DNA of 64,000 bases, taken from NCBI RefSeq assembly GCF_003725775.1, contig NZ_RJSG01000003.1:46186-110185 (forward strand). Direction: 5' to 3'. The translations under genes were made by a program, and so were the position numbers. Shown here piece by piece: positions 52,287 to 61,455 of the stretch. Each line of letters opens with the position of its first letter. Positions within the stretch are counted from its first letter, which is position 1. The notes under the pieces are model-generated. The model saw nothing but the letters and a program-made list of their open reading frames with translations. It was not told where the DNA came from and ran no database searches. The stretch comes from Nocardioides marmorisolisilvae. GTDB lineage: Bacteria; Actinomycetota; Actinomycetes; Propionibacteriales; Nocardioidaceae.

Positions 52287-53225
52287 ATGCGTACGTACGG
52301 ACCGGGCAACCCCCTGGTGTTCAGCCACATCCCGAAGACGGCCGGAACCTCGCTCACCGCGGCGCTCTACGACGCGCTCAAGCCCGAGGTCTTCGTGCAG
52401 GGCATGGACACCTCGCTGGCCGGCGGCTTCGACGACTTCGAGGACTTCAGCCAGGTCGCCCGCGACATGATGTACCTGACGCCCGAGGAGCTGCCGGCGG
52501 ACGCGACGCTGGTCGCCGGGCACATCGGCCCGTTCACCACGATGACCCGCTACCCGGGCGCCGACCACATCACGTTCCTGCGCAACCCGCGTTCGCGGAT
52601 CCTGTCGCAGTGGATGCACAGCCGTGCGGTCACCGAGTTCGACATCCGGCACTTCGGCTCCGGCGCCGAGAACTTCCGGGTCGGCTGGAAGCCGCTGGTG
52701 CAGTACCTCCAGGAACCGCTGGTGGCCACCAACACCGACAACACCATCGCCCGCTTCCTGGCGTGGCCGCACCCGCTGATGCCTGCCGACGGGTACATCG
52801 ACCCGGCCCACGACGAGGAGATCACCGCGGCCGCGCTCGCCCGGCTGGACGCGATGGCCCACGTCGACGTGATGGAGAACCCGGCGTTCGTCAGCGGCGT
52901 CGCCGCCTGGCTGGGCACCGAGCTGTCGGACACCCGGCTCAACGAACGCACCTTCATCCCCCGGCGGATGCGCCCCGACTTCGGCCCCGAGCTGGCCGCG
53001 GCCGAGGAGCTGCTCGCGCAGCGGACCCGGATCGACGAGGCGCTGTGGCGTCACGTCGCGCAGAAGGTGCTCCCGGACGCCGACCTGGACGCGGTGCTGG
53101 CCCAGGGCCTGGAGCAGGCGGTGGGCCGGTACGTCGAGTCGTTCAAGAACACCCCACCGACGGGTCGCCCGATCCGCCGGGTGGTGGCGTTCGGCTACAA
53201 CACGCTCAAGCGCGTCACCGGCTGA
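52287..53225 (+). CDS. Sulfotransferase-family protein
   Basis: A 312-aa PAPS-dependent sulfotransferase of the Golgi-type (family 2) fold. The 5'-phosphosulfate loop is HIPKTAGTS (14-22), and the 3'-phosphate site is FLRNPRSRILSQW (about 93-105). It would sulfate a carbohydrate or other acceptor. PAPS could come from the APS kinase at 17617. It has a leaderless-type promoter and no obvious operon partner. A sulfated exopolymer is a guess. Confidence 0.85.
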   Translation: MRTYGPGNPLVFSHIPKTAGTSLTAALYDALKPEVFVQGMDTSLAGGFDDFEDFSQVARDMMYLTPEELPADATLVAGHIGPFTTMTRYPGADHITFLRNPRSRILSQWMHSRAVTEFDIRHFGSGAENFRVGWKPLVQYLQEPLVATNTDNTIARFLAWPHPLMPADGYIDPAHDEEITAAALARLDAMAHVDVMENPAFVSGVAAWLGTELSDTRLNERTFIPRRMRPDFGPELAAAEELLAQRTRIDEALWRHVAQKVLPDADLDAVLAQGLEQAVGRYVESFKNTPPTGRPIRRVVAFGYNTLKRVTG

Positions 53226-53234
53226 CCGTTTCGC

Positions 53235-54311
53235 TCAGCAGGTCGCGAAGAGCACCGGCCCGCTGTCGAGCGCGGAGAGCACGAAGCCGGTCTTCGTCTT
53301 CGGCTCGAGGACCAGCTGGACGGTCGAGCCGTCGGTGTGCGACTTCGTCAGCTTCAGGTCGTCGCTGAACGAGCCTCCGCGCCCAGCCGCCGGCCCGACG
53401 ATCAGCTTCGCCCGCGGCCGCAGGTTGTCCTTGGCCATCCGGCTGCTCTCGAAGAGCTCGGAGACGGTCAGGCTGCGGTCCGCGCCGAGTGCCATGACCA
53501 GTCCCGAGAGCGGCGTGATGCCACCGGCCTGGTTGACGAGCTGGTTGCCGGTGTCCTGGTCGTCGGTGGCGGCCTGGGACATCGCCAGGTCGCTGCAGGC
53601 GAAGTCGTTGGCCCAGAGCATCGCTGCGGCCGGCTCGTCGAGGGGCGCGATCGTGTCCCGCACCGAGGCGTTGTCGCCGAGCGACCGACCGTGCCCCTGG
53701 GCGACCTGCGCCGCCTTCTTGGCGTAGCTCTCGGTGTCGCTGGTGACGATCAGGTGCTGGTCGGCCAGCACCGCGACGTACTGGAGCTCGGGGCTGATCG
53801 TCTCGTCGAGCGAGGCCACCAGGTCCACGCCGCCGTTCCACACCCCGTCGTCGTCCTTGGGCTTGGTGAAGCCGGCCGTCTCCAGCTTGCGCCGGACCGC
53901 GTCGAAGTCGAAGCCGTCGGGCATGCGCACGACCATGGTCGCGCCGGAACGGCCCTGCGCGAACGCCTCCCACTCGATCGTCGCGGGCGAGAACCCGAAG
54001 TGCTCCTGGAGCGCCTCGGCGGAGTCCTCGATGCTCGAGACGGCGGTGAAGTCGGTGTCGTAGCCCTTGCTGATCAGCTTCTGGATGTCGTCGGTGGTCG
54101 GGTCCTCGCCGGGATCCGACCCGAGCGTCGTGCGCACGGCCGCCCAGTCGGTGAAGGACAGCCGGAGCGTGGAGGACGGCACCACGTCCAGCGCCCGGCG
54201 CAGGTCGGTGCGGTCGTGCGCGGACCAGATCCGGGCACCGACCACGGCCAGACCACCCAGCACGACCAGCACGATCACCGCGACCGTGACGTTCCGCCGA
54301 CGTTCAGCCAC
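53235..54311 (-). CDS. Membrane-anchored protein, uncharacterised (DUF3352-like)
   Basis: A 358-aa protein with a short cytosolic start, one membrane helix (VTVAVIVLVVLGGLAVVGA) and a large external domain of about 320 residues. The pattern LDVVPSSTLRLSFTDWAAVR at the start and AVLADQHLIVTSDTESYAKKA in the middle is like DUF3352-type proteins, whose function is unknown. The domain has Cys at the very C terminus (LFATC). GTG 54311 is divergent from mutT1 with 52 bp between. Confidence 0.65.
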   Translation of the reverse strand: MAERRRNVTVAVIVLVVLGGLAVVGARIWSAHDRTDLRRALDVVPSSTLRLSFTDWAAVRTTLGSDPGEDPTTDDIQKLISKGYDTDFTAVSSIEDSAEALQEHFGFSPATIEWEAFAQGRSGATMVVRMPDGFDFDAVRRKLETAGFTKPKDDDGVWNGGVDLVASLDETISPELQYVAVLADQHLIVTSDTESYAKKAAQVAQGHGRSLGDNASVRDTIAPLDEPAAAMLWANDFACSDLAMSQAATDDQDTGNQLVNQAGGITPLSGLVMALGADRSLTVSELFESSRMAKDNLRPRAKLIVGPAAGRGGSFSDDLKLTKSHTDGSTVQLVLEPKTKTGFVLSALDSGPVLFATC

Positions 54312-54363
54312 TACTCAGGTCCTCCGACTTCCCCAATTGCTGACTGGCGGTGACACTATCCGC

Positions 54364-55266
54364 ATGGCCGCCAAGGACCTGCCCACCATCCCCATCCCGG
54401 CTCGTGGCCCCGATGTGGTCGCCGCGGGAGCGGTGGTCGTCCGCAAGGACAACGGCGGCGAGGTCCTGCTCGTGCACCGACCCAAGTACGACGACTGGGC
54501 CTGGCCGAAGGGCAAGCAGGAGTCCGGCGAGCACATCACCACGACCGCGGTCCGCGAGGTGCTCGAGGAGACCGGCGTCGAGATCCGTCTCGACCGGCCG
54601 CTGCCGCGCCAGGTCTACCTGGTCTCCGGCGCCAAGGCGAAGACCGTGCACTACTGGGTCGGCCGTGTGGTCGGCGACTCCGACGTGTCCAGCTACGCCG
54701 TCAACGACGAGATCGACCAGGTCGCCTGGTTCAGCTTCGACAAGGCCCGGGCGATGCTCACCTACGCCGACGACATCGAGCTGCTCGACGAGGTCGAGAA
54801 GCAGCCCAAGCGGACCACGGCGCTGGCCGTCGTGCGGCACGGGCGGGCCACCAAGCGCGGCACCTGGACCGGCTCGGACGACGAGCGGCCGCTGACGACG
54901 GTCGGCCGGATGCAGGCCAAGGCGCTGATCCCGGTGCTCTCGGCGTACGGGGTCACCCGGGTGGTCTCCTCCGACAGCCTGCGCTGCATGCACACCGTCG
55001 CGCCGTACGCACGCGACCACGTCCTGGGGATCGAGGCGGTGCCCGGGGTCAACGAGGAGGACTCGACGCCCGTCACCGTGTCCACCACGGTCGACTCGCT
55101 GCTGGCCACCAAGGAGAACGCGGTGCTGTGCAGCCACCGGCCGGTGCTGCCCGGGATCATGACCGCCCTGGGGGTCTCCGAGGAGCCGCTCTCGCCGGGC
55201 GAGCTGGTCGTGGTGCACCACCGCAAGGGCCGGGTCGTGGCCACGGAGCGCTACCTGGTCCGGTGA
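54364..55266 (+). CDS. mutT1: MutT1-like NUDIX hydrolase with histidine phosphatase domain
   Basis: A 300-aa two-domain enzyme as in mycobacterial MutT1, which clears 8-oxo-(d)GTP and diadenosine polyphosphates. The NUDIX box GKQESGEHITTTAVREVLEET is intact at about 50-70 (G-x5-E-x7-R-E-x2-E-E). The phosphatase half starts AVVRHGRATKRG at about 155 with the RHG motif, and the second His is in LCSHRP. A CACTAT box 4 nt before ATG 54364 suggests a leaderless mRNA. A ppk1-mutT1 neighbourhood is also seen in mycobacteria. Confidence 0.9.
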   Translation: MAAKDLPTIPIPARGPDVVAAGAVVVRKDNGGEVLLVHRPKYDDWAWPKGKQESGEHITTTAVREVLEETGVEIRLDRPLPRQVYLVSGAKAKTVHYWVGRVVGDSDVSSYAVNDEIDQVAWFSFDKARAMLTYADDIELLDEVEKQPKRTTALAVVRHGRATKRGTWTGSDDERPLTTVGRMQAKALIPVLSAYGVTRVVSSDSLRCMHTVAPYARDHVLGIEAVPGVNEEDSTPVTVSTTVDSLLATKENAVLCSHRPVLPGIMTALGVSEEPLSPGELVVVHHRKGRVVATERYLVR

Positions 55267-55327
55267 GTCCCGGAAAGCGTGATCCAGGCCTCATCCCCGC
55301 GTGGACGACGCCACATGGCCGCGCCCC

Positions 55328-55371
55328 GTTCACCTTCCGTTCACCCGAGCCGACCGGACCGGTCACTTCGG
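55328..55371 (+). promoter_or_regulatory. PHO box of the pst operon
   Basis: Four 11-bp units in phase. Units 1 and 2, GTTCACCTTCC and GTTCACCCGAG, match the GTTCACC consensus exactly; unit 3 is degenerate; unit 4 GGTCACTTCGG matches partly. The site is 50-93 bp before the pstS GTG. RegX3 or PhoP binding is inferred from the known sites of Streptomyces and mycobacteria. Confidence 0.85.
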
Positions 55372-55420
55372 ATTCCTACCTTCGCTGGTGACAAGTCGCT
55401 TACGACAACAGGAGATTCAA

Positions 55421-56512
55421 GTGAACCGCACTGTCCTCCGGCGCGTGGCCGCCCCCTGCATCGCCACCCTCGCGCTCGGCCTCGCGGTGTCGGCGTGTGG
55501 TGCCGGCAACGAAGACACCGGAAGCAAGACCAGCAACCTCTCCGGCACCATCAAGGGCGCGGGTTCCAGTGCCCAGGAGGCTGCCATGAAGGCCTGGCGG
55601 GCCGGTTTCCAGACCGACAACCCGAAGGTCACCGTCAACTACGACCCGTCCGGCTCGGGCGCGGGTGTCGAGCAGTTCAACGCCGGCGCGATCGACTTCG
55701 CCGCCTCGGACGCCGCTCTCGACCCGACCAAGGGTGAGGTCGACGCTGCCAAGGCCCGCTGCGGTGGCAAGAACGCCCTCGAGGTCCCGAGCTACGTCAG
55801 CCCGATCGCGGTCGTCTACAAGCTCAACGGCGTCGACAAGCTGAACCTGTCGGCCAAGACCATCGCCGACATCTTCTCCGGCAAGGTCACCAAGTGGAAC
55901 GACGCGGAGATCGCCGCCGACAACTCCGGCGTGACCCTGCCGTCCACCGCCATCACCACGGTCCACCGCGGTGACGAGTCGGGTACCACCAAGAACTTCA
56001 CCGACTACCTGAGCAAGGCCGGCGAGGGCGCGTGGAAGTACGACCCGGACAAGGTGTGGCCGCTGAAGTCGGGTGAGGCCGCCACCGGCACCTCCGGCGT
56101 CATCGCCGCCATCAAGGAAGGCTCGATCGGCTACGCCGACGAGAGCCAGGCCGGTGACCTCTCCAAGGCCAACATCAAGGTCGGCGACGCGTTCACCGCG
56201 CCGTCCGCCGAGGGTGCTGCCAAGGCGCTCGAGGTCTCCCCGATCGACGACACCCGCACCGAGGGTGACCTCGCGATCAAGGTGGACCGCACCACGACCG
56301 AGGCCGGCGCCTACCCGCTGTTCCTGGCTTCGTACGTGATCGCCTGCCCGACGTACGACGCCGCGAAGCTGGACCTGGTCAAGGGCTTCCTGAAGTACGT
56401 CGTCAGCACCGCCGGCCAGCAGGCCGCGGCGAGCAACGCCGGCTCGGCCCCGCTGCCGGCCTCGCTGCAGACGAAGGCCGCCGCGATCATCGACACGATC
56501 GCTGCAAAGTAA
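55421..56512 (+). CDS. pstS: Phosphate ABC transporter substrate-binding lipoprotein PstS
   Basis: A 363-aa phosphate receptor on the outer face of the membrane. Signal peptide with lipobox LAVSAC, lipid on the Cys at about residue 27. The mature protein has the phosphate-binding stretches KGAGSSAQ, DYDPSGSG type (VNYDPSGSGAGVEQF), FAASDA, and RGDESGTTKNFTDYL. GTG 55421 follows AGGAGA by 5 nt. First gene of pstSCAB, under a PHO box. Confidence 0.95.
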   Translation: MNRTVLRRVAAPCIATLALGLAVSACGAGNEDTGSKTSNLSGTIKGAGSSAQEAAMKAWRAGFQTDNPKVTVNYDPSGSGAGVEQFNAGAIDFAASDAALDPTKGEVDAAKARCGGKNALEVPSYVSPIAVVYKLNGVDKLNLSAKTIADIFSGKVTKWNDAEIAADNSGVTLPSTAITTVHRGDESGTTKNFTDYLSKAGEGAWKYDPDKVWPLKSGEAATGTSGVIAAIKEGSIGYADESQAGDLSKANIKVGDAFTAPSAEGAAKALEVSPIDDTRTEGDLAIKVDRTTTEAGAYPLFLASYVIACPTYDAAKLDLVKGFLKYVVSTAGQQAAASNAGSAPLPASLQTKAAAIIDTIAAK

Positions 56513-56536
56513 GCCCACGAGGGACACACTGATCCC

Positions 56537-57472
56537 GTGAGCACCGAAGTGATGAAGGCCGGATCGCCCAAGCGACGCTTGGGCGATCTGGTCTTCTCCA
56601 ACCTGACCCGGGCCGCAGGCCTGACCATCCTCGTCGCCCTCGCGGGCGTCGGCATCTTCCTGCTGGCCCAGGGAGCCCCCGGGCTCACCGCCGGCAAGGA
56701 GGACCTCCGCGGGCACGCGAACTTCCTCTCGTACGTCGCCCCGCTCGTCTTCGGAACGCTGCTCGCCGCCGTCCTGGCGCTGCTGATCGCGGTTCCGCTC
56801 GCGCTGGGGGTCGCGCTGTCGATCTCCCACTTCGCGCCCCGCCGGCTGGCGACCGTGATCGGCTACCTGGTCGACCTGCTCGCCGCCGTGCCCTCGGTCG
56901 TCTACGGCCTCTGGGGCATCGGCGTCCTCGGCCCCAAGATCGTCCCGCTCTACGAGTGGCTGGACAAGCACGTCGGCTGGCTGCCGTTCTTCGCCGGCCC
57001 GTACTCGAACACCGGCCGCACCATCCTGACCGCGAGCATCGTGCTCGCCCTCATGGTCATCCCGATCGTCACCGCGATCACCCGCGAGATCTTCATGCAG
57101 ACCCCGCGGCTGAACGAGGAGGCCGCGCTGGCCCTCGGCGCGACCCGCTGGGAGATGATCCGGCTCGCCGTGCTGCCGTACGGCCGTTCGGGCATCGTGT
57201 CCGCGGCGATGCTCGGCCTGGGCCGCGCGCTCGGCGAGACCATGGCGGTGGCCCTGGTGCTGTCCGCCAGCAACGTCGTCACCTGGAACCTGATCTCCTC
57301 GACGAACCCGTCGACGATCGCCGCGAACATCGCGCTGACGTTCTCCGACGCCACCGGCACCGCGCGCAACGCGCTGATCGCCTCCGGCCTGGTGCTGTTC
57401 GTGATCACCTTCGTCGTCAACTTCGCGGCCCGCGCGATCGTGGCCCGCTACGAGCCCGGGAGGAAGAAGTGA
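56537..57472 (+). CDS. pstC: Phosphate ABC transporter permease PstC
   Basis: A 311-aa permease with six membrane helices. The coupling loop that meets PstB is EEAALALGATRWEMIRLAVLPYGRSGI. Family stretches GLWGIGVLGPK and GRALGETMAVALV are present. GTG 56537 starts 24 bp after the pstS stop. Codons 9-17 form a very stable hairpin (see 56562), which may hold back pstC relative to pstS. The stop overlaps the pstA start. Confidence 0.95.
   Translation: MSTEVMKAGSPKRRLGDLVFSNLTRAAGLTILVALAGVGIFLLAQGAPGLTAGKEDLRGHANFLSYVAPLVFGTLLAAVLALLIAVPLALGVALSISHFAPRRLATVIGYLVDLLAAVPSVVYGLWGIGVLGPKIVPLYEWLDKHVGWLPFFAGPYSNTGRTILTASIVLALMVIPIVTAITREIFMQTPRLNEEAALALGATRWEMIRLAVLPYGRSGIVSAAMLGLGRALGETMAVALVLSASNVVTWNLISSTNPSTIAANIALTFSDATGTARNALIASGLVLFVITFVVNFAARAIVARYEPGRKK
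56562..56588 (+). promoter_or_regulatory. Perfect 12-bp hairpin inside the start of pstC
   Basis: GATCGCCCAAGC-GAC-GCTTGGGCGATC: a 12-bp stem with a 3-nt loop, beginning 26 nt after the pstC start codon and 50 nt after the pstS stop. It may protect the pstS mRNA from 3' decay or slow ribosomes entering pstC. Confidence 0.6.
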
Positions 57473-58539
57473 CCGCCGTCGCCCCCGAGCCGTCCCTCGT
57501 GGTCGAGCACCCGCTCCAGCGCCCGCGGCTGCCGAAGCTCGCGCCGCTGATCGCCGCCGTGATCGCCGCCGCCGCCGCGGTCCTGCTCGGCCTGTCCCTG
57601 GGCTGGGGCGTCGCGCCGATCGTGGTCACCGGCGGCCTCATCTACCTGGTCGGGCTGTCGACCTGGTCGCGCCTGGTGGAGAACGCCCGCGCGGCGACCG
57701 ACCGCCTGGTCACCTCGCTGGTGTGGACCGCGCTCGTGATCGCCCTGATCCCGCTGATCTCCCTGCTGTACACGGTCATCAGCAAGGGCAGCAGCTCGAT
57801 CAACGCCAAGTTCCTCACCTGGTCGATGCGCAACGTCCTCGACGGGCCCGGCGGTATCTACCACGCCATCATGGGCACGCTGATCATCACCTTGGGCGCC
57901 GCGATCATCTCGGTGCCGATCGGTCTGCTCGCCGCGGTCTACCTGGTCGAGTACGGCCAGCACTCGCGGCTGGCGAGCTGGATCCGGTTCCTGGTCGACG
58001 TGATGACCGGTATCCCCTCGATCGTGGCCGGCCTCTTCGCCTACGCACTGTTCTCGATCATCGTCGGACCGGGGACCCAGATGGGCTTCGGCGGCAGCGT
58101 CGCGCTCTCGATCCTGATGATCCCGATCGTGGTGCGCTCCTCGGAGGAGATGCTCAAGCTCGTCCCGACGGACCTCCGCGAGGCGTCGTACGCGCTCGGC
58201 GTGCCGAAGTGGAAGACGATCCTCAAAGTCGTCATCCCGACCGCGATGGCCGGCATCATCACCGGCGTCACGCTCGCGATCGCCCGCGTCATCGGCGAGA
58301 CCGCACCGCTGCTGATCATCTGCGGCGCCACCGACTCGGTGAACCTGAACCCGTTCAGCGGCCAGATGGCCAGCCTGCCGGTGTTCATCTACTCCAGCTA
58401 CCAGTCGCCGGGCGCCAACCCCGAGGTCCTGCGACAGATGGCCTGGGGCGCCGCGCTGGTGCTGATCATCATCGTGATGGCCCTGAACATCCTTGCCCGA
58501 GTCCTCGGCAAGGTCCTTTCCCCCAAGACCGGACACTGA
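57469..58539 (+). CDS. pstA: Phosphate ABC transporter permease PstA
   Basis: A 356-aa permease, longer than usual because of an N-terminal extension of about 80 residues with two extra helices (LAPLIAAVIAAAAAVLLGL and GVAPIVVTGGLIYLVGL). The core has six helices, with MTGIPSIVAGLFAYALF, the coupling loop LREASYALGVPKWKTILKVVIPTAMAGI (in pieces) and GETAPLLIICG. GTG 57469 overlaps the pstC stop (GTGA). Confidence 0.95.
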   Translation: MTAVAPEPSLVVEHPLQRPRLPKLAPLIAAVIAAAAAVLLGLSLGWGVAPIVVTGGLIYLVGLSTWSRLVENARAATDRLVTSLVWTALVIALIPLISLLYTVISKGSSSINAKFLTWSMRNVLDGPGGIYHAIMGTLIITLGAAIISVPIGLLAAVYLVEYGQHSRLASWIRFLVDVMTGIPSIVAGLFAYALFSIIVGPGTQMGFGGSVALSILMIPIVVRSSEEMLKLVPTDLREASYALGVPKWKTILKVVIPTAMAGIITGVTLAIARVIGETAPLLIICGATDSVNLNPFSGQMASLPVFIYSSYQSPGANPEVLRQMAWGAALVLIIIVMALNILARVLGKVLSPKTGH

Positions 58540-58551
58540 GAGAGTCAACCC

Positions 58552-59331
58552 ATGGCCAAGAGCATCGACGTCTCTGACCTGAACATCTACTACAGCGACT
58601 TCCTGGCGGTCGAGAACGTCAACATGACGATCAAGGCCCGCTCGGTGACCGCGCTGATCGGCCCGTCCGGCTGCGGCAAGTCGACCTTCCTGCGCACCCT
58701 GAACCGGATGCACGAGGTGATCCCCGGCGCCCGCGTCGAGGGCAAGGTGGCCGTCGACGGCCAGTCCCTCTACGACTCGGCGGTCGACCCGGTCGAGGTC
58801 CGCCGGATGGTCGGCATGGTCTTCCAGCGCCCGAACCCGTTCCCGACGATGTCGATCGCCGAGAACGTTCTCGCCGGCCTGCGGCTGAACAACAAGAAGC
58901 TGACGAAGTCCGAGGCTGCCGACGTCGTCGAGCGCTCGCTCCAGGGCGCGAACCTCTGGAACGAGGTCAAGGACCGCCTCGGCAAGCCCGGCATGGGCCT
59001 CTCCGGCGGTCAGCAGCAGCGCCTCTGCATCGCCCGCGCCATCGCCGTCGAGCCGCAGGTCCTGCTCATGGACGAGCCCTGCTCCGCCCTGGACCCGATC
59101 TCGACCTCCGCGGTCGAGGACCTGATCCACGAGCTCAAGGAGCAGTACACGATCGTCATCGTCACCCACAACATGCAGCAGGCCGCCCGCGTCTCCGAGG
59201 ACACCGCGTTCTTCAACCTCGCCGGCGCCGGCAAGCCCGGCCGCCTGATCGAGATGAACCCGACCAAGAAGATCTTCTCCGTCCCCGACGAGGAAGCCAC
59301 CGAGGCCTACATCTCCGGCCGCTTCGGCTGA
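58552..59331 (+). CDS. pstB: Phosphate ABC transporter ATP-binding protein PstB
   Basis: A 259-aa ATPase. Walker [10 protein letters not shown] (37-45), Q-loop [11 protein letters not shown], signature [14 protein letters not shown], Walker [14 protein letters not shown], and H-loop in IVTHNM. It starts 12 bp after pstA, ending the pst operon before a hairpin terminator. No phoU follows directly; a DUF47 PhoU-like gene is at 61456. Confidence 0.96.
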   Translation: MAKSIDVSDLNIYYSDFLAVENVNMTIKARSVTALIGPSGCGKSTFLRTLNRMHEVIPGARVEGKVAVDGQSLYDSAVDPVEVRRMVGMVFQRPNPFPTMSIAENVLAGLRLNNKKLTKSEAADVVERSLQGANLWNEVKDRLGKPGMGLSGGQQQRLCIARAIAVEPQVLLMDEPCSALDPISTSAVEDLIHELKEQYTIVIVTHNMQQAARVSEDTAFFNLAGAGKPGRLIEMNPTKKIFSVPDEEATEAYISGRFG

Positions 59332-59351
59332 GCCTGCTTCTCCCCCCGCAC

Positions 59352-59397
59352 GGGCCCCCCTGCCGCCGGACATGCGAATGTGGCAGGAGGGCCCTTT
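59352..59397 (+). terminator. Terminator of the pst operon
   Basis: GGGCCCCCCTGCC (59352-59364) pairs with GGCAGGAGGGCCC (59382-59394), 12 of 13 positions, followed by TTT. Its loop contains the first GACATGCGAATGT half of the repeat element that brackets the next gene. Confidence 0.75.
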
Positions 59398-59435
59398 GCG
59401 CTAGGCAGCCGCCACCTGCGCGACATTCGCATGTC
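59369..59435 (+). repeat. 67-bp inverted-repeat element, left copy
   Basis: GACATGCGAATGT (59369-59381) and its exact reverse complement ACATTCGCATGTC (59423-59435) are the two ends. The right half lies inside the 3' end of the AbiEi/DUF559 gene and encodes RHANVAQ. The left half lies in the loop of the pst terminator. Confidence 0.85.
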
Positions 59436-60348
59436 GGTGTGCACGTCGGACGGCGCGCACGAGCACCTTCACGACGTACGGCGCGTTGAGGATGACCTGC
59501 TCCCAGCTGAACCTGATGACCTGGTAGCCCAGGTTCTGGAAGGCGTTGTAGCGCCAGCAGTCGATCGCGAGCTGCTTTCGGTCGTGCCACTCGAAACTCT
59601 CCGCCTCGATGACGATCTTCAGCCGGTCGTCGATCAGGTCAGGGTGGAGCACGTGGTCGCGCTCGACCCGCACCGGCTGTTGTGGCCGGACGAAGAGTCC
59701 CGGCACCGTCGAGGCGATCGCCCGCAGTGTCGACTCGAACGCGTTGGCCGCCTGCCGCGTGGCCATCGCGGCGACCAAGATGGCGCGGGTGCGCCCGCGG
59801 CCCCGCAGACCGAACGCCAGGCGGACCAGCTCGTTCTTGGTGATGTCCTTCCTTCGCAGCGCGCTGTCGGCGATCGACACGGCATCTGCGAGGGGAAGGT
59901 TCCGCATGCAGTCGATCAGGGTGCGCCTCTTGGTGGTCACTCCCCGCTCAACGTCCTCGGGCGCGAGGTCGGACCAGTGCGGAACGAGAAAGCGTCTGGC
60001 CTCGGGTTCCAGGCGTCGGTTGCGAGGGAACGTCACGTCTGGCCGGTTCGGCACGAGGCGCTGTCCCCACCCGTGCAGGTTGGCGGCGCTCCGCATCGAG
60101 ACGACACCCCCGTACGTCGCAGCTGCTCGAACCGACTTGTCCGCGACGGCCAGGGCGTAACGGCCGCGTGCTAGGCGCACGATCGTGCCCGCCCGGACCG
60201 CCCGTTCCAGGGCCGCTCGCCCCCAACGCTCGACGAGCTCGCCCCGAGTGGCTGCCCCGCCGAGCACCTTCATGTGGTTGATGAGATCCATCGCGGCAGC
60301 GTGCTGCGGCGTTCCGTCGTACGGATTGCTTGCTCCACAGCACCCCAT
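59401..60348 (-). CDS. AbiEi-type wHTH protein with C-terminal DUF559/Vsr-like nuclease domain
   Basis: A 315-aa protein. The N-terminal part (about 20-75) is the winged helix of type IV antitoxins: VLGGAATRGELVERWGRAALERAVRAG, then IVRLARGRYAL. The C-terminal part (about 205-300) is DUF559, related to very-short-patch-repair nucleases: LIDDRLKIVIEAESFEWHDRKQLAIDCWRYNAFQNLGYQVIRFSWEQV (in pieces), with the Asp and Glu-x-Glu type acidic residues and the WRYNAF helix. No toxin partner (AbiEii) is next to it. ATG 60348 is used; ATG 60291 would also fit. Two identical-ended 67-bp elements bracket the gene. Confidence 0.8.
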   Translation of the reverse strand: MGCCGASNPYDGTPQHAAAMDLINHMKVLGGAATRGELVERWGRAALERAVRAGTIVRLARGRYALAVADKSVRAAATYGGVVSMRSAANLHGWGQRLVPNRPDVTFPRNRRLEPEARRFLVPHWSDLAPEDVERGVTTKRRTLIDCMRNLPLADAVSIADSALRRKDITKNELVRLAFGLRGRGRTRAILVAAMATRQAANAFESTLRAIASTVPGLFVRPQQPVRVERDHVLHPDLIDDRLKIVIEAESFEWHDRKQLAIDCWRYNAFQNLGYQVIRFSWEQVILNAPYVVKVLVRAVRRAHRHANVAQVAAA

Positions 60349-60360
60349 CGCTGACCGCCG

Positions 60361-60427
60361 GACATGCGAATGTGGACGGCAGGTGGCGAGAACACCCCAG
60401 CTGCCCCACCCGCGACATTCGCATGTC
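60361..60427 (+). repeat. 67-bp inverted-repeat element, right copy
   Basis: GACATGCGAATGT (60361-60373) and ACATTCGCATGTC (60415-60427), same 54-bp offset as the left copy. It lies 12 bp before the AbiEi/DUF559 start codon, where an antitoxin-type operator would be expected, and 20 bp from the pit stop. Confidence 0.85.
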
Positions 60428-60447
60428 CCCGGGCGGCGCGGCAGGGA

Positions 60448-61452
<1,005 letters not shown>

Positions 61453-61455
61453 CGG

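Noticed and set aside
50042..52357. A 770-codon frame antisense to ppk1
   Set aside because: Mirror of the ppk1 codon pattern; ppk1 itself has all family motifs and normal length.
59401..60348. REP-associated tyrosine transposase as the owner of the flanking repeats
   Set aside because: The protein has an AbiEi winged helix and a DUF559 domain, with no HUH motif or catalytic Tyr arrangement of such transposases.
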